DNA of 64,000 nucleotides from Sphingomonas sp. S2M10. Lineage in GTDB: Bacteria > Pseudomonadota > Alphaproteobacteria > Sphingomonadales > Sphingomonadaceae. Below, piece after piece: positions 17,995-27,345 of the stretch (position 1 is the first letter of the stretch; every line of letters begins with the position of its first letter). The stretch is from contig NZ_JAAILI010000043.1 of assembly GCF_012650175.1 (NCBI RefSeq), positions 143,958 through 207,957 of the forward strand. The letters are read 5' to 3'. The translations under genes were made by a program, and so were the position numbers. Below the pieces are notes generated by a model. It was given only the letters and a program-made list of their open reading frames with translations. It did not search any database and was not told where the DNA came from.

Positions 17995-20982
17995 TTAGAA
18001 CACGAAGTTCACCGCCAGCGCATAGGTCCGCCCGAAATAGGCAGTGTAGAGCGGGTCCTTGCGCACCGTGTCGACGGTCAGCCGATTGGTTTCGTTGGTG
18101 ATGTTCTGCACCTCGGCGATCAGCTTGATGTGATCGGAAAGATTGTAGGAAGCCGAGGCGTCGACGAAGATCGACCGCGCATTGGCGGTCGAGTCCGCGT
18201 CGACCGAGCCGCTGGGCACGGCGGTGAGGAAAGACGAGCGGTAATTGACCGTCGAGCGGATGCTGAACTTGCTGTCCTCGTAATAGAGCGTCCCGCTCGC
18301 CGTCTCCGGCGACAGCCCGACCAGTGGCGCGGTCCGCGAGAGCGTCGGCGAGATGATGTAATTGATGTTCGACCGCACCCGGGTGAAATTGCCCAGCGCC
18401 CCGAAGTTGCTGAGCAGGCCCGGCAGGAAGGTGAAGGGCAGCTGCACGTTCACCTCGACGCCGCGCAGCGGGCCGCCCGGCGTGTTGTTGCTGCGCTGGA
18501 CGGTGAACTGGTCGCCCGGGCGCAGCTGGGTGCCGTTCAGCAGCGACAGCGGCAAGCCGATATCCTGGAAGGCCAGGCTCTGGCTGGTCGTCTGGATATA
18601 GGTTTCGATGTCCTTGTAGAAATACGCGACCGAGAGCAGCGATCCCGGACGGAAATACCATTCGAGCGCCGCGTCGAAGGTGTTGGCGCGGATCGGATCG
18701 AGGAACGGGTTGCTGAACGACGCGGTCTGGATGACCAGATTGGCCGATCCTGCCGGGATCAGCTGGCCATAGGCCGGCCGCGACATCACCCGCGCTGCTG
18801 AAACGCGCGCGATCAGGCTGGGGGTGAGGTCGAGCGCCAAGTTCATCGAGGGCAGCCAGTCCTCATAGGACCGGTTGACGTTCGAAATCACGAAGCGCGA
18901 GGGGTAGAGCGATCCCGCCGGCGAAGCAGTGGTGATCGGGCCATAGGTATCGAGGCTGGTGCGGACATAGCGCACCCCCGCATCACCGCGCAGCTTGAAC
19001 GGCAGGATGTCGGCGGTGTCGAACTTCGCCATCAGATAGCCGGACGCATATTTCTCGTCCACGCCGCCATAGGTGCCCTTGGCGCATTCGACGCTGCAAT
19101 AGACATAGTTGTCGAGCCCGACGACCTGCCGGAACTTGTCCGGATCGATCGAGACGAAGTCCTGCAGCTGGCCGTCCAGATTCTTGCCGATACCGGTAGT
19201 GACGAAGCTGAAATTGGCGATCGACGCACCGGCCGGCAGCGCCAGCGGAGTGTTGGTAGCGAGCTGGCGCTCGCGCGCGGTGTATTTGTTGGTGCGATAC
19301 TGGCCGCCGGCCTGGATCGAGAAGCCCCGCGTCACCATCCAGTCGGCATTCAACTCGAAGGTCTTGCTGGTGATGGTGTTGCGGCGGATGAAGTTGGACA
19401 GCTGGCCGCGCTGGTCGCCATTGGCCAGCGGCGGGCCATATTGGAACAGCGCCGGGTTCGTCGTGTCGATCCCATAGCCGATCTTCGGGATGTCCGGGTT
19501 GTCGCGGAAATCGATCGACCAGTTCCGCGTGTCGTTGGAATCGATCGCCACCTGCAGCCGGTTCACGTCGAGCTGCGACTGGTTGATGCCGGCCAGGCCG
19601 AACAGCCGCAGATGGTCCGAGAAGCGATGGTCGAAGTTGAGGTTCGCCTGCTTGTATTCGGAGGTGAACCGCTCGTCCTGCATTTCGGAGCGCAGGTCGA
19701 CGCCGTCGAACAGGCCGTGGACCAGCGACCCGTTGTCGTTGACCTCGATTTCGCGCACTGAGGTGAGCGGCTGGCCGTTATTGGAGATGGCACGGCCAAA
19801 CGAGCGTGCGTCGAACATCGTGTCGAGCCGCTTGACCTTGAACCGCGAATACAGCCCGTCGAGCGAAATGTCCGTATTGTCGTCGGGCTTGAACTGGAAG
19901 GTCAGCGAGCCGGCGAGCCGTTCCTGGTTCTGGCTGCTCTTCACCGGGCGTGGCAGGCGGGGCAGATAGACGCCGCCGCCGGGCCGCCCGTTCACGCCGG
20001 TGCGGCTCATGATATAGTCATAGGCCGCCTGGGTGCCGGTGCGCGGATTGTTGGTGCTGCAGTTATTGGCATCGGCCCCGATCGCGGCACCGCTCGGCTG
20101 GGTGTAGCCGGCAACCGGACTGTTCACCGGGGCGCCCTTGTAGATATAGCCCACCGGCGTGCAGAACGGGAAGATCACGCCGGCATTGGCGGTCCCCGCA
20201 GGCTGGGCGAGGCCGTACACCGTGGTCGGCACCACATCGACCGCCGAATAGGCATATTCGTCGATGTACCGCTTCGAATAGGCGATGCTGCCGAGCACGC
20301 CGAAACTGTCCCCGAACTTCTTGGACACCAGCGCCGAGAGGCGCGGATCGGCATCCTTGCGGATATCGTTGTAGATGCCCCGCGCGGTCGCCGAAAAGAC
20401 GAAATCCTTCTTCTGGTCAAACGGCTTGGGCGCACGCAGGTCGACGGTGGCGCCGAGCGAGCCTTCCTCCACATCGGCCGAAGTCGTCTTGCGGACGGCG
20501 AGCGACGAGAAGATTTCGGTCGGGAAGGTCACGAAATCGAACGAGCGGCCGGTCGCGACGCCGCCCCGGATGTCGCTGCCGCTGACCTGCGACACGCCTT
20601 CCATGCCGTTGATCCGTACCCGGGTAAACTGCGCGCCGAGGCCGCGCACCGAGATGTTGCGCCCCTCGCCGCCATCGCCGCGCGACAGCGCGACGCCGGG
20701 GATGCGCTGCATCGATTCCGCCAGGTTTGAATCCGGGAACTTGCCGATGTCTTCGGCGACGATGCTGTCGATCGCAGCGGTTTCGGAACGCTTCTGGTTC
20801 AGCGCGCTGTTCAGCGACGCACGAAAGCCGGTGACGACGATTTCATCTGCTTGCACGCTACCGTCCTGTACGGCGGCAGGCGGTTCCTGCGCAGTCTGGG
20901 CGATGGCCGAAGTGGCGCATAAGCTGGCGAGGACGCTGGACGAAACGAACAAGGCGCATTTGTGGCGACGATAGGTGCCCAC
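17995..20982 (-). CDS. TonB-dependent receptor
   Basis: An outer-membrane receptor of ~995 residues. I choose the GTG at 20982, just after a GGGAGAGGGGA site, because it opens a normal signal peptide (CALFVSSSVLASLCATSAIAQ); the upstream ATG at 21069 would add a basic, unlikely leader. The plug shows DEIVVTGFRASLNSAL, EDIGKFPDSNLAESMQRIPGV and ISVRGLGAQFTRVRINGM. The barrel ends in ALAVNFVF with the terminal Phe used by the Bam machinery. No STN domain is present. It diverges from a DUF1080 gene across 281 bases, so it may import the glycoside that the following plus-strand genes process. Confidence 0.93.
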   Translation of the reverse strand: MGTYRRHKCALFVSSSVLASLCATSAIAQTAQEPPAAVQDGSVQADEIVVTGFRASLNSALNQKRSETAAIDSIVAEDIGKFPDSNLAESMQRIPGVALSRGDGGEGRNISVRGLGAQFTRVRINGMEGVSQVSGSDIRGGVATGRSFDFVTFPTEIFSSLAVRKTTSADVEEGSLGATVDLRAPKPFDQKKDFVFSATARGIYNDIRKDADPRLSALVSKKFGDSFGVLGSIAYSKRYIDEYAYSAVDVVPTTVYGLAQPAGTANAGVIFPFCTPVGYIYKGAPVNSPVAGYTQPSGAAIGADANNCSTNNPRTGTQAAYDYIMSRTGVNGRPGGGVYLPRLPRPVKSSQNQERLAGSLTFQFKPDDNTDISLDGLYSRFKVKRLDTMFDARSFGRAISNNGQPLTSVREIEVNDNGSLVHGLFDGVDLRSEMQDERFTSEYKQANLNFDHRFSDHLRLFGLAGINQSQLDVNRLQVAIDSNDTRNWSIDFRDNPDIPKIGYGIDTTNPALFQYGPPLANGDQRGQLSNFIRRNTITSKTFELNADWMVTRGFSIQAGGQYRTNKYTARERQLATNTPLALPAGASIANFSFVTTGIGKNLDGQLQDFVSIDPDKFRQVVGLDNYVYCSVECAKGTYGGVDEKYASGYLMAKFDTADILPFKLRGDAGVRYVRTSLDTYGPITTASPAGSLYPSRFVISNVNRSYEDWLPSMNLALDLTPSLIARVSAARVMSRPAYGQLIPAGSANLVIQTASFSNPFLDPIRANTFDAALEWYFRPGSLLSVAYFYKDIETYIQTTSQSLAFQDIGLPLSLLNGTQLRPGDQFTVQRSNNTPGGPLRGVEVNVQLPFTFLPGLLSNFGALGNFTRVRSNINYIISPTLSRTAPLVGLSPETASGTLYYEDSKFSIRSTVNYRSSFLTAVPSGSVDADSTANARSIFVDASASYNLSDHIKLIAEVQNITNETNRLTVDTVRKDPLYTAYFGRTYALAVNFVF

Positions 20983-21263
20983 TTCCCCTCTCCCATTTCG
21001 CGCGCACCTTTGTTGGAGCTTTGTGGTGCGCGGGTGATGCCGCCACCTTTTCCAAGTGTACGGCTGCAATTATGCGTAACAGCACCGTGACGGTCTGGCA
21101 ACTGTGCCTTACCAATTCCTCTGATAGCGTTGTCAGGTTCGGTCGGTGCCAGACAAGCTACTTGCAAGTGGCCCGACCAAGTTTTACGCCTAGGCAATCG
21201 AGAGCTTTTCGGCGCAAGCCTTTGGCAGCGTACGGAGCCCGAACGTGAAATGAGGGAGAGACC
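20983..21263. promoter_or_regulatory. Divergent promoter region, receptor / DUF1080 operon
   Basis: A 281-base non-coding gap between divergent genes. It contains several imperfect inverted repeats (for example GGCA-N4-TGCC near 21100 and the palindrome CTTGCAAG near 21160), which could be regulator sites; none is strong enough to name a regulator. Confidence 0.4.
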
Positions 21264-22655
21264 GTGGTTCGCACTTTGGCGTTACTGGCCTTCGCCGCCC
21301 TTCCGTCCAGCGCGCTGGTCGCTCTCGCGCCGCCCCCGGTGGCCCAGCCCGCCGCCACCGCGCCTTGGCGCGATCTCATGCCCAAGCCCGACCTTGCCGG
21401 CTGGCACCGCGCCGGCGGCAACGCCACCTACACGGTGGTCGGCGACGAACTGGTTGGACGGGCGGTGGTCGGCAAGGGCAATAGCTGGCTGGTCTCGGAC
21501 CAGATCTACGGCGACTTCATCGTCGAGTTCGATGCCAAGACCGATCCGTCGCTCAATTCGGGGATGATGATCCGCGGACAGTCGCGCCCGGAATATCGCA
21601 GCGGCGTCGTATTCGGCTATCAGGCGGAGATCGACCCCTCCCCGCGCGCATGGAGCGCGGGCCTGTATGACGAGCAGCGCCGCCAGTGGCTCTACACGCT
21701 CGGCCGCAATGACGCGGCACGCAAGGCGTTCAGGCCGGGCGAGTGGAATCACTATCGCGTCGAGGCGATCGGCAACCGGATCCGCACCTTCCTGAACGGC
21801 GTCCCTGCGGCCGACATTGTCGACGATGCCGATGCGCGCGGCTTCCTCGCCTTTCAGGTGCACGCGCTTCCCGATGCCGTGGCGGCGAAGGGCCCCGAGG
21901 TACGGTTCAAGGGTCTGCGCATCCTCACCGACTCGCCCGCGCGCTACGCCATGCCGGAGAACGGGCTGGAGCAGCAGGGCTGGCAGTCCAACCGCCTGAC
22001 CGCCGCCGAGCGCCGCGCCGGCTGGACACTGCTGTGGGACGGCCGCAGCGGCAAAGGCTGGCGCTCGGCCCGGGGCCGCGGCTTCCCGGCAAAGGGTTGG
22101 ACGATCGCCGACGGCATGCTCACCGTGGAGAAGAACGGCGGCGGCGGCGACATTGCGACCGAGGCCCGGTATCGCGACTTCGAACTCTCGGTCGACTTCC
22201 GGCTGAGCGAAGGCGCCAATAGCGGCATCAAATATCTGCTGCCACCGCTGCAGAACGGCGGCGTCTCGAACGTAGGATTCGAGTATCAGTTGCTGGACGA
22301 TGCGCGCCATCCCGATGCCAAGATGGGCCGCGACGGCAACCGCACGCTTGCCTCGCTCTACGATCTGATCCCGGCGCGCAACCTTTCGGACCCGTCGAGC
22401 CCCGGCAAGCGCGGCAACCCGCCGGGCGAGTGGAATCGCGCGACGATCCTGGTGCGCGGCCGCCATGTCGAGCACTGGCTCAACGGCTTCAAGGTGGTCG
22501 AATATGAGCGCGGCTCGGACGCGCTGAGCGCCGCGATCGCCCAGAGCAAGTTCGCCAAGGTGACCGGCTTCGGCACCACCGACGAGGGCGCGATCCTGTT
22601 GCAGGATCATGGCGATCGGGTCGACTTCCGCTCGATCAAGCTGCGCCGACTCTAA
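21264..22655 (+). CDS. Double-domain DUF1080 protein (3-keto-glycoside hydrolase-like)
   Basis: GTG start preceded by GGGAGAG, then a Sec signal peptide (VRTLALLAFAALPSSALVALA). The 463 residues hold two DUF1080 concanavalin-like domains: about 35-225 (DLAGWHRAGG, SGMMIRG, EWNHYRVEA) and about 245-460 (WTLLWDGRSGKGW, NSGIKYLL, EYQLLDD, EWNRATILVRG, DFRSIKLRRL). The second carries the better-conserved NSGI and EYQ segments. Proteins of this type cleave 3-keto-disaccharides made by periplasmic glycoside 3-dehydrogenases. Three exported Gfo/Idh/MocA oxidoreductases immediately follow, so an oxidise-then-cleave route is likely. It probably acts in the periplasm. Confidence 0.85.
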   Translation: MVRTLALLAFAALPSSALVALAPPPVAQPAATAPWRDLMPKPDLAGWHRAGGNATYTVVGDELVGRAVVGKGNSWLVSDQIYGDFIVEFDAKTDPSLNSGMMIRGQSRPEYRSGVVFGYQAEIDPSPRAWSAGLYDEQRRQWLYTLGRNDAARKAFRPGEWNHYRVEAIGNRIRTFLNGVPAADIVDDADARGFLAFQVHALPDAVAAKGPEVRFKGLRILTDSPARYAMPENGLEQQGWQSNRLTAAERRAGWTLLWDGRSGKGWRSARGRGFPAKGWTIADGMLTVEKNGGGGDIATEARYRDFELSVDFRLSEGANSGIKYLLPPLQNGGVSNVGFEYQLLDDARHPDAKMGRDGNRTLASLYDLIPARNLSDPSSPGKRGNPPGEWNRATILVRGRHVEHWLNGFKVVEYERGSDALSAAIAQSKFAKVTGFGTTDEGAILLQDHGDRVDFRSIKLRRL

Positions 22656-22713
22656 GGAACGTCCGCGACACGCTTGAAAAACGGCTTATATTAACGCGAG
22701 GGGATGCACGGCC

Positions 22714-24027
22714 ATGTTCGATCGCCGATCGATGATGAAGGGGGTAGGCGCCGCCGGCGCCATGGCGATGAGTGCGCGCAGCTATGCGCGGATCCTTGGC
22801 GCCAATGATCGCATCCGCGTCGGCATCGTCGGCGTGAACGGTCGCGGCCAGGCGCATATGAGCGCCTTCACCAAGCAGCCGAATACCGAGGTCACGTACT
22901 TTGCCGACGTAGATTCGGCAGTCCTGGCCAAGCGCGCCGATGGTTTCGCCAAGCGCCACGGGCACAAGGTGGAGACCACGGGCGATTATCGCCGGCTGCT
23001 CGACGCCAAGGCAGTCGATGTCATAACCGTCGCCACGCCCGACCATTGGCATGCCAAGGTCGCGATCGACGCGATGAATGCCGGCCGCAACGTCTATATC
23101 GAAAAGCCGATCGGCATCGCCCCTGCGGAGGGCGAGGCGCTGATCGCCGCGCAGAAGCGCACCGGGCGCGTGCTGCAGGTCGGCAATCAGCAGCGATCCA
23201 GCGTCGAGACGCGCCAGCTGCTCGATCTGGTCCGCGCCGGCGAACTGGGCGAGGTGTACGAGGCGCAGACCTGGTACGCCAACAACCGCAAGTCGATCGG
23301 CAAGGGCGAGATCGTGGCGCCACCCGCCAATCTCGATTGGGCGATGTGGCAGGGTCCTCGACCGCGCGGGCCCTATCGTTCGAACCTCGTCCACTATAAT
23401 TGGCACTGGTTCTGGAAGTATGGCACCGGCGAGCTGTGCAACAATGCGATGCATGAACTGGACGTCGCCCGCTGGCTGATGGGCCTCGCCTATCCGACCA
23501 GCGCCACCGCGCGCGGCGGCCGGCGCTTCTACCGCGACGACGACTGGGAGATGTATGACTCGCTCGCGCTGACCCTGGGCTTCGAGGACGGGCGCCGCAT
23601 CCGTTGGGACGGTGAGAGCTGCAACGGCATGCTCCGCTACGGCCGCGGTCGCGGCGTGCTGCTGCTCGGCACCAAGGGCTCGGCGGTGGTCGATCGCAAC
23701 GGCTTCGAACTGTACGATCTGGCCGGCAAGCAGATCCGCGAGGTGAAGGCTGCTGCGGAGTCGGAGACGACCGGCACCGTCGGCGAGGGCGCGCTCGACG
23801 TGCTGCATGCCGCCAACTTCCTGGGCGTGATCCGCGGCACCGAGAGCGCGCTGCACTCGCCGATCGTCGAAGGGCATATCAGCACGACGCTGTGCCACCT
23901 GGGCAACATCGCCTATCGCACCGGCGGCTCGCTCACGCTCGATCCGAAAACCGGCAAGCCACGGGAAGCGGCGGCGCAGAAGCTCTGGTCGGTGGATTAT
24001 GAGCCCGGTTGGGAGGTGCGCGGCTGA
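22714..24027 (+). CDS. Gfo/Idh/MocA oxidoreductase, Tat-exported (copy 1)
   Basis: A 437-residue NAD(P)-type sugar oxidoreductase. An N-terminal DRRSMMKGVGAAGAMAMSA leader has the twin-arginine form. The Rossmann motif is VGIVGVNGRGQAH (about 37-49), and the EKPIG motif near residue 130 holds the conserved active-site lysine. A C-terminal beta-sheet substrate domain contains HYNWHWFWKYGTGELCNNAMHELDVARW. Export with a tightly held cofactor is typical of relatives acting as glycoside 3-dehydrogenases or alpha-N-acetylgalactosaminidase-like enzymes (GH109). It follows the DUF1080 gene by 58 bases and the next gene begins one base after its stop, so these form an operon. Confidence 0.85.
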   Translation: MFDRRSMMKGVGAAGAMAMSARSYARILGANDRIRVGIVGVNGRGQAHMSAFTKQPNTEVTYFADVDSAVLAKRADGFAKRHGHKVETTGDYRRLLDAKAVDVITVATPDHWHAKVAIDAMNAGRNVYIEKPIGIAPAEGEALIAAQKRTGRVLQVGNQQRSSVETRQLLDLVRAGELGEVYEAQTWYANNRKSIGKGEIVAPPANLDWAMWQGPRPRGPYRSNLVHYNWHWFWKYGTGELCNNAMHELDVARWLMGLAYPTSATARGGRRFYRDDDWEMYDSLALTLGFEDGRRIRWDGESCNGMLRYGRGRGVLLLGTKGSAVVDRNGFELYDLAGKQIREVKAAAESETTGTVGEGALDVLHAANFLGVIRGTESALHSPIVEGHISTTLCHLGNIAYRTGGSLTLDPKTGKPREAAAQKLWSVDYEPGWEVRG

Positions 24028-24028
24028 C

Positions 24029-24862
24029 ATGACAGCGGACGAGCCGAGCGTCGCGCGGTTCGCCGCCATGGGGACGCGGGTCGAGCTGCATCTGTTCGGC
24101 GCCGCCCCCCCGGCCGCGCTCGCCGCCGCGCAGGCCGCGATCCTTTCGGTCGAGGATTCGCTGACGATCCATCGTCCCTCCCCCGCCACCGCGCTGAACG
24201 AAGCGCTGGCGCGCGGCGGCAGCGCGACCGTTGCGGACGGGCTGCTGTTCGAGGCGCTGCTGCGCGTCGACCTGCTCTGGCGCGCCACGGACGGGTTGTT
24301 CGACCCCAGCCTCGGGCACTGGTCCGCCCTGTCGATCGACCGCGCGACCCGCCGCGTCGACACCGCACGCGGGCTCACGCTCGACTTCGGCGGTTTCGGC
24401 AAGGGCTTCGCGCTGGACCGCGCGGTGCTCGCACTGCGTGCGGCGGGCGTGCGGTCTGCGCTGCTGTCCGCGGGGGAGAGCTCGATCGCGCTCCTCGGCG
24501 CGCATCCGCTGGGTGGCGGATGGCCGCTCGCCGTGCCCGATCCGGTAATGCCGGGTCGCTCGCTGGTCGTGCTGGAGGTGGAGGATGCCGCGCTCTCCAT
24601 CTCGTCCACCACCGGCGCCGGCGCCGCCAAGCCGGGCCGCGCCCCGATCATTCGCGCAACGGACGGCGCGATCGTCACTGCCGCCGCCACGGCGGTCGCG
24701 GTGGCGTCCACCGGCGCGGAGGCCGAGGCGCTGAGCACGGCGTTGCTCGTCGCCGATGCCGCCGCCGCCCGGCGATTGTGCGCGGCCGATCCTGAATCCC
24801 GTTTCCGCTTCTCCCATGCCGCGCCCGCCGGCGCCGCGCGACCGATGGAACAGATGGCATGA
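24029..24862 (+). CDS. ApbE-like FAD:protein FMN transferase, atypical
   Basis: A 277-residue ApbE-fold protein. The MGT motif near residue 14, DGLFDPSLG, DFGGFGKGFALDRAV (flavin-binding core) and LLSAGESSIALLG are recognisable. Normal ApbE proteins have a lipoprotein or Sec leader, an HIIDPRTG motif and an aspartate in the DADALATAL metal site. Here there is no leader, the first motif reads PIIRATDG, and the last reads AEAEALSTAL. Flavinylation by the usual mechanism is therefore uncertain. ATG at 24029 follows GGGAGG at 12 bases. It sits between two exported sugar oxidoreductases, suggesting a role in loading or modifying a flavin partner of the pathway. It overlaps the next gene by ATGA. 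Confidence 0.75.
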   Translation: MTADEPSVARFAAMGTRVELHLFGAAPPAALAAAQAAILSVEDSLTIHRPSPATALNEALARGGSATVADGLLFEALLRVDLLWRATDGLFDPSLGHWSALSIDRATRRVDTARGLTLDFGGFGKGFALDRAVLALRAAGVRSALLSAGESSIALLGAHPLGGGWPLAVPDPVMPGRSLVVLEVEDAALSISSTTGAGAAKPGRAPIIRATDGAIVTAAATAVAVASTGAEAEALSTALLVADAAAARRLCAADPESRFRFSHAAPAGAARPMEQMA

Positions 24863-26121
24863 CCGACGACGATTTCGCGCTTTCCCGCCGCCGCTTCCTC
24901 GACCGAGTGCTGATCGCCTCGGCCGGCATGGGCGTGAGCGCCGCCGCCCCCTGGGCAGCACAGGCCGCTAAAGATCCCGCTACGGGCCCACAGGTGCGGA
25001 TCGGGATAATCGGCACTGGCGATCGCGGCCGCACGCTGATCCAGAACCTCAACAAGACGCGCAACTGCACGGTCGCCGCACTCTGCGATCCCTTCGAGCC
25101 GCACATGGCCAAGGCGCGCGCCTATGTGCCGGCGAACACGCCGATCTTTACCGATCACCGCAAGATGCTCGACGCGCGGCAGATCGACGCGGTGGTGATC
25201 GCCACCCCGCTCGATCTCCACGCCCGCCACACCATGGACGCGCTTGATGCCGGCTATCCTGTGTTCTGCGAGAAGGCGATGGCGCGGACGATCGCCGATT
25301 GCAGCGCGATGGTCACCCGGGCCCGCCAGCGCGGCAAAGTGCTCCAGATCGGTCACCAGCGGCTGTTCAACCCGACCTATCTGAATGCCTTGAAGCGCGC
25401 CCAGGCCGGCGAGATCGGCCCGATCACCCAGATTCGCGCCAGTTGGCATCGCAACCGCAGCTGGCGCCGCCAGGTCCCGCCCGGCGGCACCGAGCGCGAG
25501 ATCAACTGGCGGCTCTATCGCGATCGCTCGGCCGGGCTGATGACCGAACTCGCGACGCACCAGCTCCAGGTCGCCAATTGGTTCCTGGGCGGCGTGCCCG
25601 AACGCGTGATGGGCTCCGGCAGCATCTGCTTCTGGAAGGACGGCCGCGACGTCTATGATCAGGTCGCGCTGATCTACGATTATTCGGACGGGCGGAAGCT
25701 GGTCTACACCTCGATGCTCAACAATGCCCGCTATGGCTGCGAGGAGCAGATCCAGGGCAGCAAGGGCACCATCGAGCCCGAACTGGGCCGCATCTACCGG
25801 GAGGTGCCGCCCGCCGCCGTGCCCGCCCTGGCGCGAATGCGGCAGGACGTGCAGGCCGGCCGCAAGCGCACGGTGCCGATCGGCGGCGCCACCTGGTTCC
25901 CAGAATTGCCCATCACCACCCCCGGCGATTCGCTGGGTTGGGGCGAATATGACGAGACGATGCTCCAGTTCGAGGGCTTCGGCGAAGCCGTGCGCAGCGG
26001 CAAGGAAGTGCCCGGGCTGCTCGCCCAGGCCTATTATGCCAGCGTCGCCTCGCTGCTCGGCGAGCAGGCGATCGATCAAGGCAAGGCACTCGCCTGGCCG
26101 ACCGACCTCGTCACCTTCTGA
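24859..26121 (+). CDS. Gfo/Idh/MocA oxidoreductase, Tat-exported (copy 2)
   Basis: 420 residues with a clear Tat leader (SRRRFLDRVLIASAGMGVSAAAP). The Rossmann motif GIIGTGDRGR begins near residue 49. The usual EKP motif is CEKAMA, keeping the active-site lysine but not the proline. Substrate-domain landmarks are WHRNRSWRR, GLMTELATHQLQVANWFLGG and SKGTIEPE. The sequence is well diverged from copies 1 and 3, so this is not a recent duplicate and probably acts on a different intermediate. Coupled by ATGA to the ApbE-like gene. Confidence 0.85.
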   Translation: MTDDDFALSRRRFLDRVLIASAGMGVSAAAPWAAQAAKDPATGPQVRIGIIGTGDRGRTLIQNLNKTRNCTVAALCDPFEPHMAKARAYVPANTPIFTDHRKMLDARQIDAVVIATPLDLHARHTMDALDAGYPVFCEKAMARTIADCSAMVTRARQRGKVLQIGHQRLFNPTYLNALKRAQAGEIGPITQIRASWHRNRSWRRQVPPGGTEREINWRLYRDRSAGLMTELATHQLQVANWFLGGVPERVMGSGSICFWKDGRDVYDQVALIYDYSDGRKLVYTSMLNNARYGCEEQIQGSKGTIEPELGRIYREVPPAAVPALARMRQDVQAGRKRTVPIGGATWFPELPITTPGDSLGWGEYDETMLQFEGFGEAVRSGKEVPGLLAQAYYASVASLLGEQAIDQGKALAWPTDLVTF

Positions 26122-26147
26122 CCCTTTCCTCCCCACGGAGCATCGCC

Positions 26148-27329
26148 ATGGACATGATCGACCGCCGCTTTCTCCTCGCCAGCGCCGGCCTTGTCGGCGC
26201 AGGTCTCGCCGGCACCGCGCGCGCCCAATCGACCGCGCAGGGCAATGGCGTTTCCGCCGACGCCGCGCCGAAGGCGGCGGACCCGAGCGCCAAGCACCGA
26301 ATCCGCTTTGCCGTGATCGGGCTCGACCATTCGCATATCTACGCGATGACCGATGCGCTGATCCGCGGCGGCGGCACGCTGGTGGCGGTGCATGCGAGCG
26401 ACCCCAAGCAGTTGGTTCCCTTCCGCGCCCGCTATGGCGACGTGAAGGTAGCGCGCAGCGAGGCCGAGATCCTCGACGACAAGAGCGTGCAGGTGGTCGC
26501 CAGCGCCTCGATCCCCAATCTCCGTGCGCCGCTCGGGATCCGCGTGATGCGCGCGGGCAAGGACTTTCTCTCCGACAAGCCGGGCATCACCAGCCTCGCC
26601 CAGCTCGCCGAAGTGCGCCGCACGATCGCCGAGACCAGGCGCAAGTTCGCGATCATGTATTCGGAACGGCTCGAGGTCCGCGCGGCGGTGAAGGCCGGCG
26701 AACTGGTCCATGCCGGCGCGATCGGCCGCGTCGTGCAGACGATCAACATCGCCCCGCACCGGGTGAGCGCCCCCAGCCGTCCCGAATGGTTCTGGGACGT
26801 CGCCAATTACGGCGGCATCCTCACCGATATCGGCAGCCACCAGGCCGACCAGTTCCTGTTCTACACGGGATCGACCGAGGCGCAGGTGGTCGCGTCGCAG
26901 GTCGGCAACTTCGCCACGCCGGCCCATCCGAAGTTCCAGGATTTCGGCGACATGATGCTGACCGGCAATGGCGGTACCGGCTATGTCCGGGTCGACTGGT
27001 ATACCCCCGACGGGCTGCCGACCTGGGGCGACGGCCGTGTCTTCATCCTCGGCACCGAGGGCTATATCGAGCTGCGCAAATATGTCGACATCCAGGGGCG
27101 ACCTGGCGGCAACCACCTGTTCCTTGCCGACCGCCAGGGCACCCGCTACCTGGATTGCAGCAAGGTGCCGCTGCCGTTCGGCCCGCAATTCGTCACCGAC
27201 GTGGTGGAACGCACCGAAGTGGCGCAGAACCAGGCCCAGGCGTTGCTCGCCGCCGAACTGGTGCTCACCGCGCAGGACAAGGCACGCAGGCTGTCCGGCG
27301 GAGAGCGCCTTCCCCTCCAGGGCGGCTGA
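26148..27329 (+). CDS. Gfo/Idh/MocA oxidoreductase, exported (copy 3)
   Basis: 393 residues. The leader IDRRFLLASAGLVGAGLAGTARA is twin-arginine-like. The dinucleotide fold is shortened: FAVIGLDHSHIYAM replaces the usual GxGxxG, which is common in the subgroup that begins with LDHSH. The active-site lysine lies in SDKPGI near residue 147. The second domain has YGGILTDIGSHQADQFLFY and GTEGYIELRKYVDIQG. It starts 26 bases after copy 2 and ends 16 bases before a convergent gene, so it closes the operon. Function is inferred as sugar oxidation or reduction in the periplasm. Confidence 0.85.
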   Translation: MDMIDRRFLLASAGLVGAGLAGTARAQSTAQGNGVSADAAPKAADPSAKHRIRFAVIGLDHSHIYAMTDALIRGGGTLVAVHASDPKQLVPFRARYGDVKVARSEAEILDDKSVQVVASASIPNLRAPLGIRVMRAGKDFLSDKPGITSLAQLAEVRRTIAETRRKFAIMYSERLEVRAAVKAGELVHAGAIGRVVQTINIAPHRVSAPSRPEWFWDVANYGGILTDIGSHQADQFLFYTGSTEAQVVASQVGNFATPAHPKFQDFGDMMLTGNGGTGYVRVDWYTPDGLPTWGDGRVFILGTEGYIELRKYVDIQGRPGGNHLFLADRQGTRYLDCSKVPLPFGPQFVTDVVERTEVAQNQAQALLAAELVLTAQDKARRLSGGERLPLQGG

Positions 27330-27345
27330 GCGCCGGTTCGGGCGT

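Noticed and set aside
17804..18000. Short frame after the receptor whose stop overlaps the DUF885 start (ATGA)
   Set aside because: Most of it is a shadow of the receptor; the last ~50 codons have no start with a ribosome site and no recognisable motif. The overlap may be chance.
22636..26136. A 1,166-codon minus-strand frame opposite the Gfo/Idh/MocA genes
   Set aside because: The plus-strand genes have signal peptides, motifs and ribosome sites; this frame has none.
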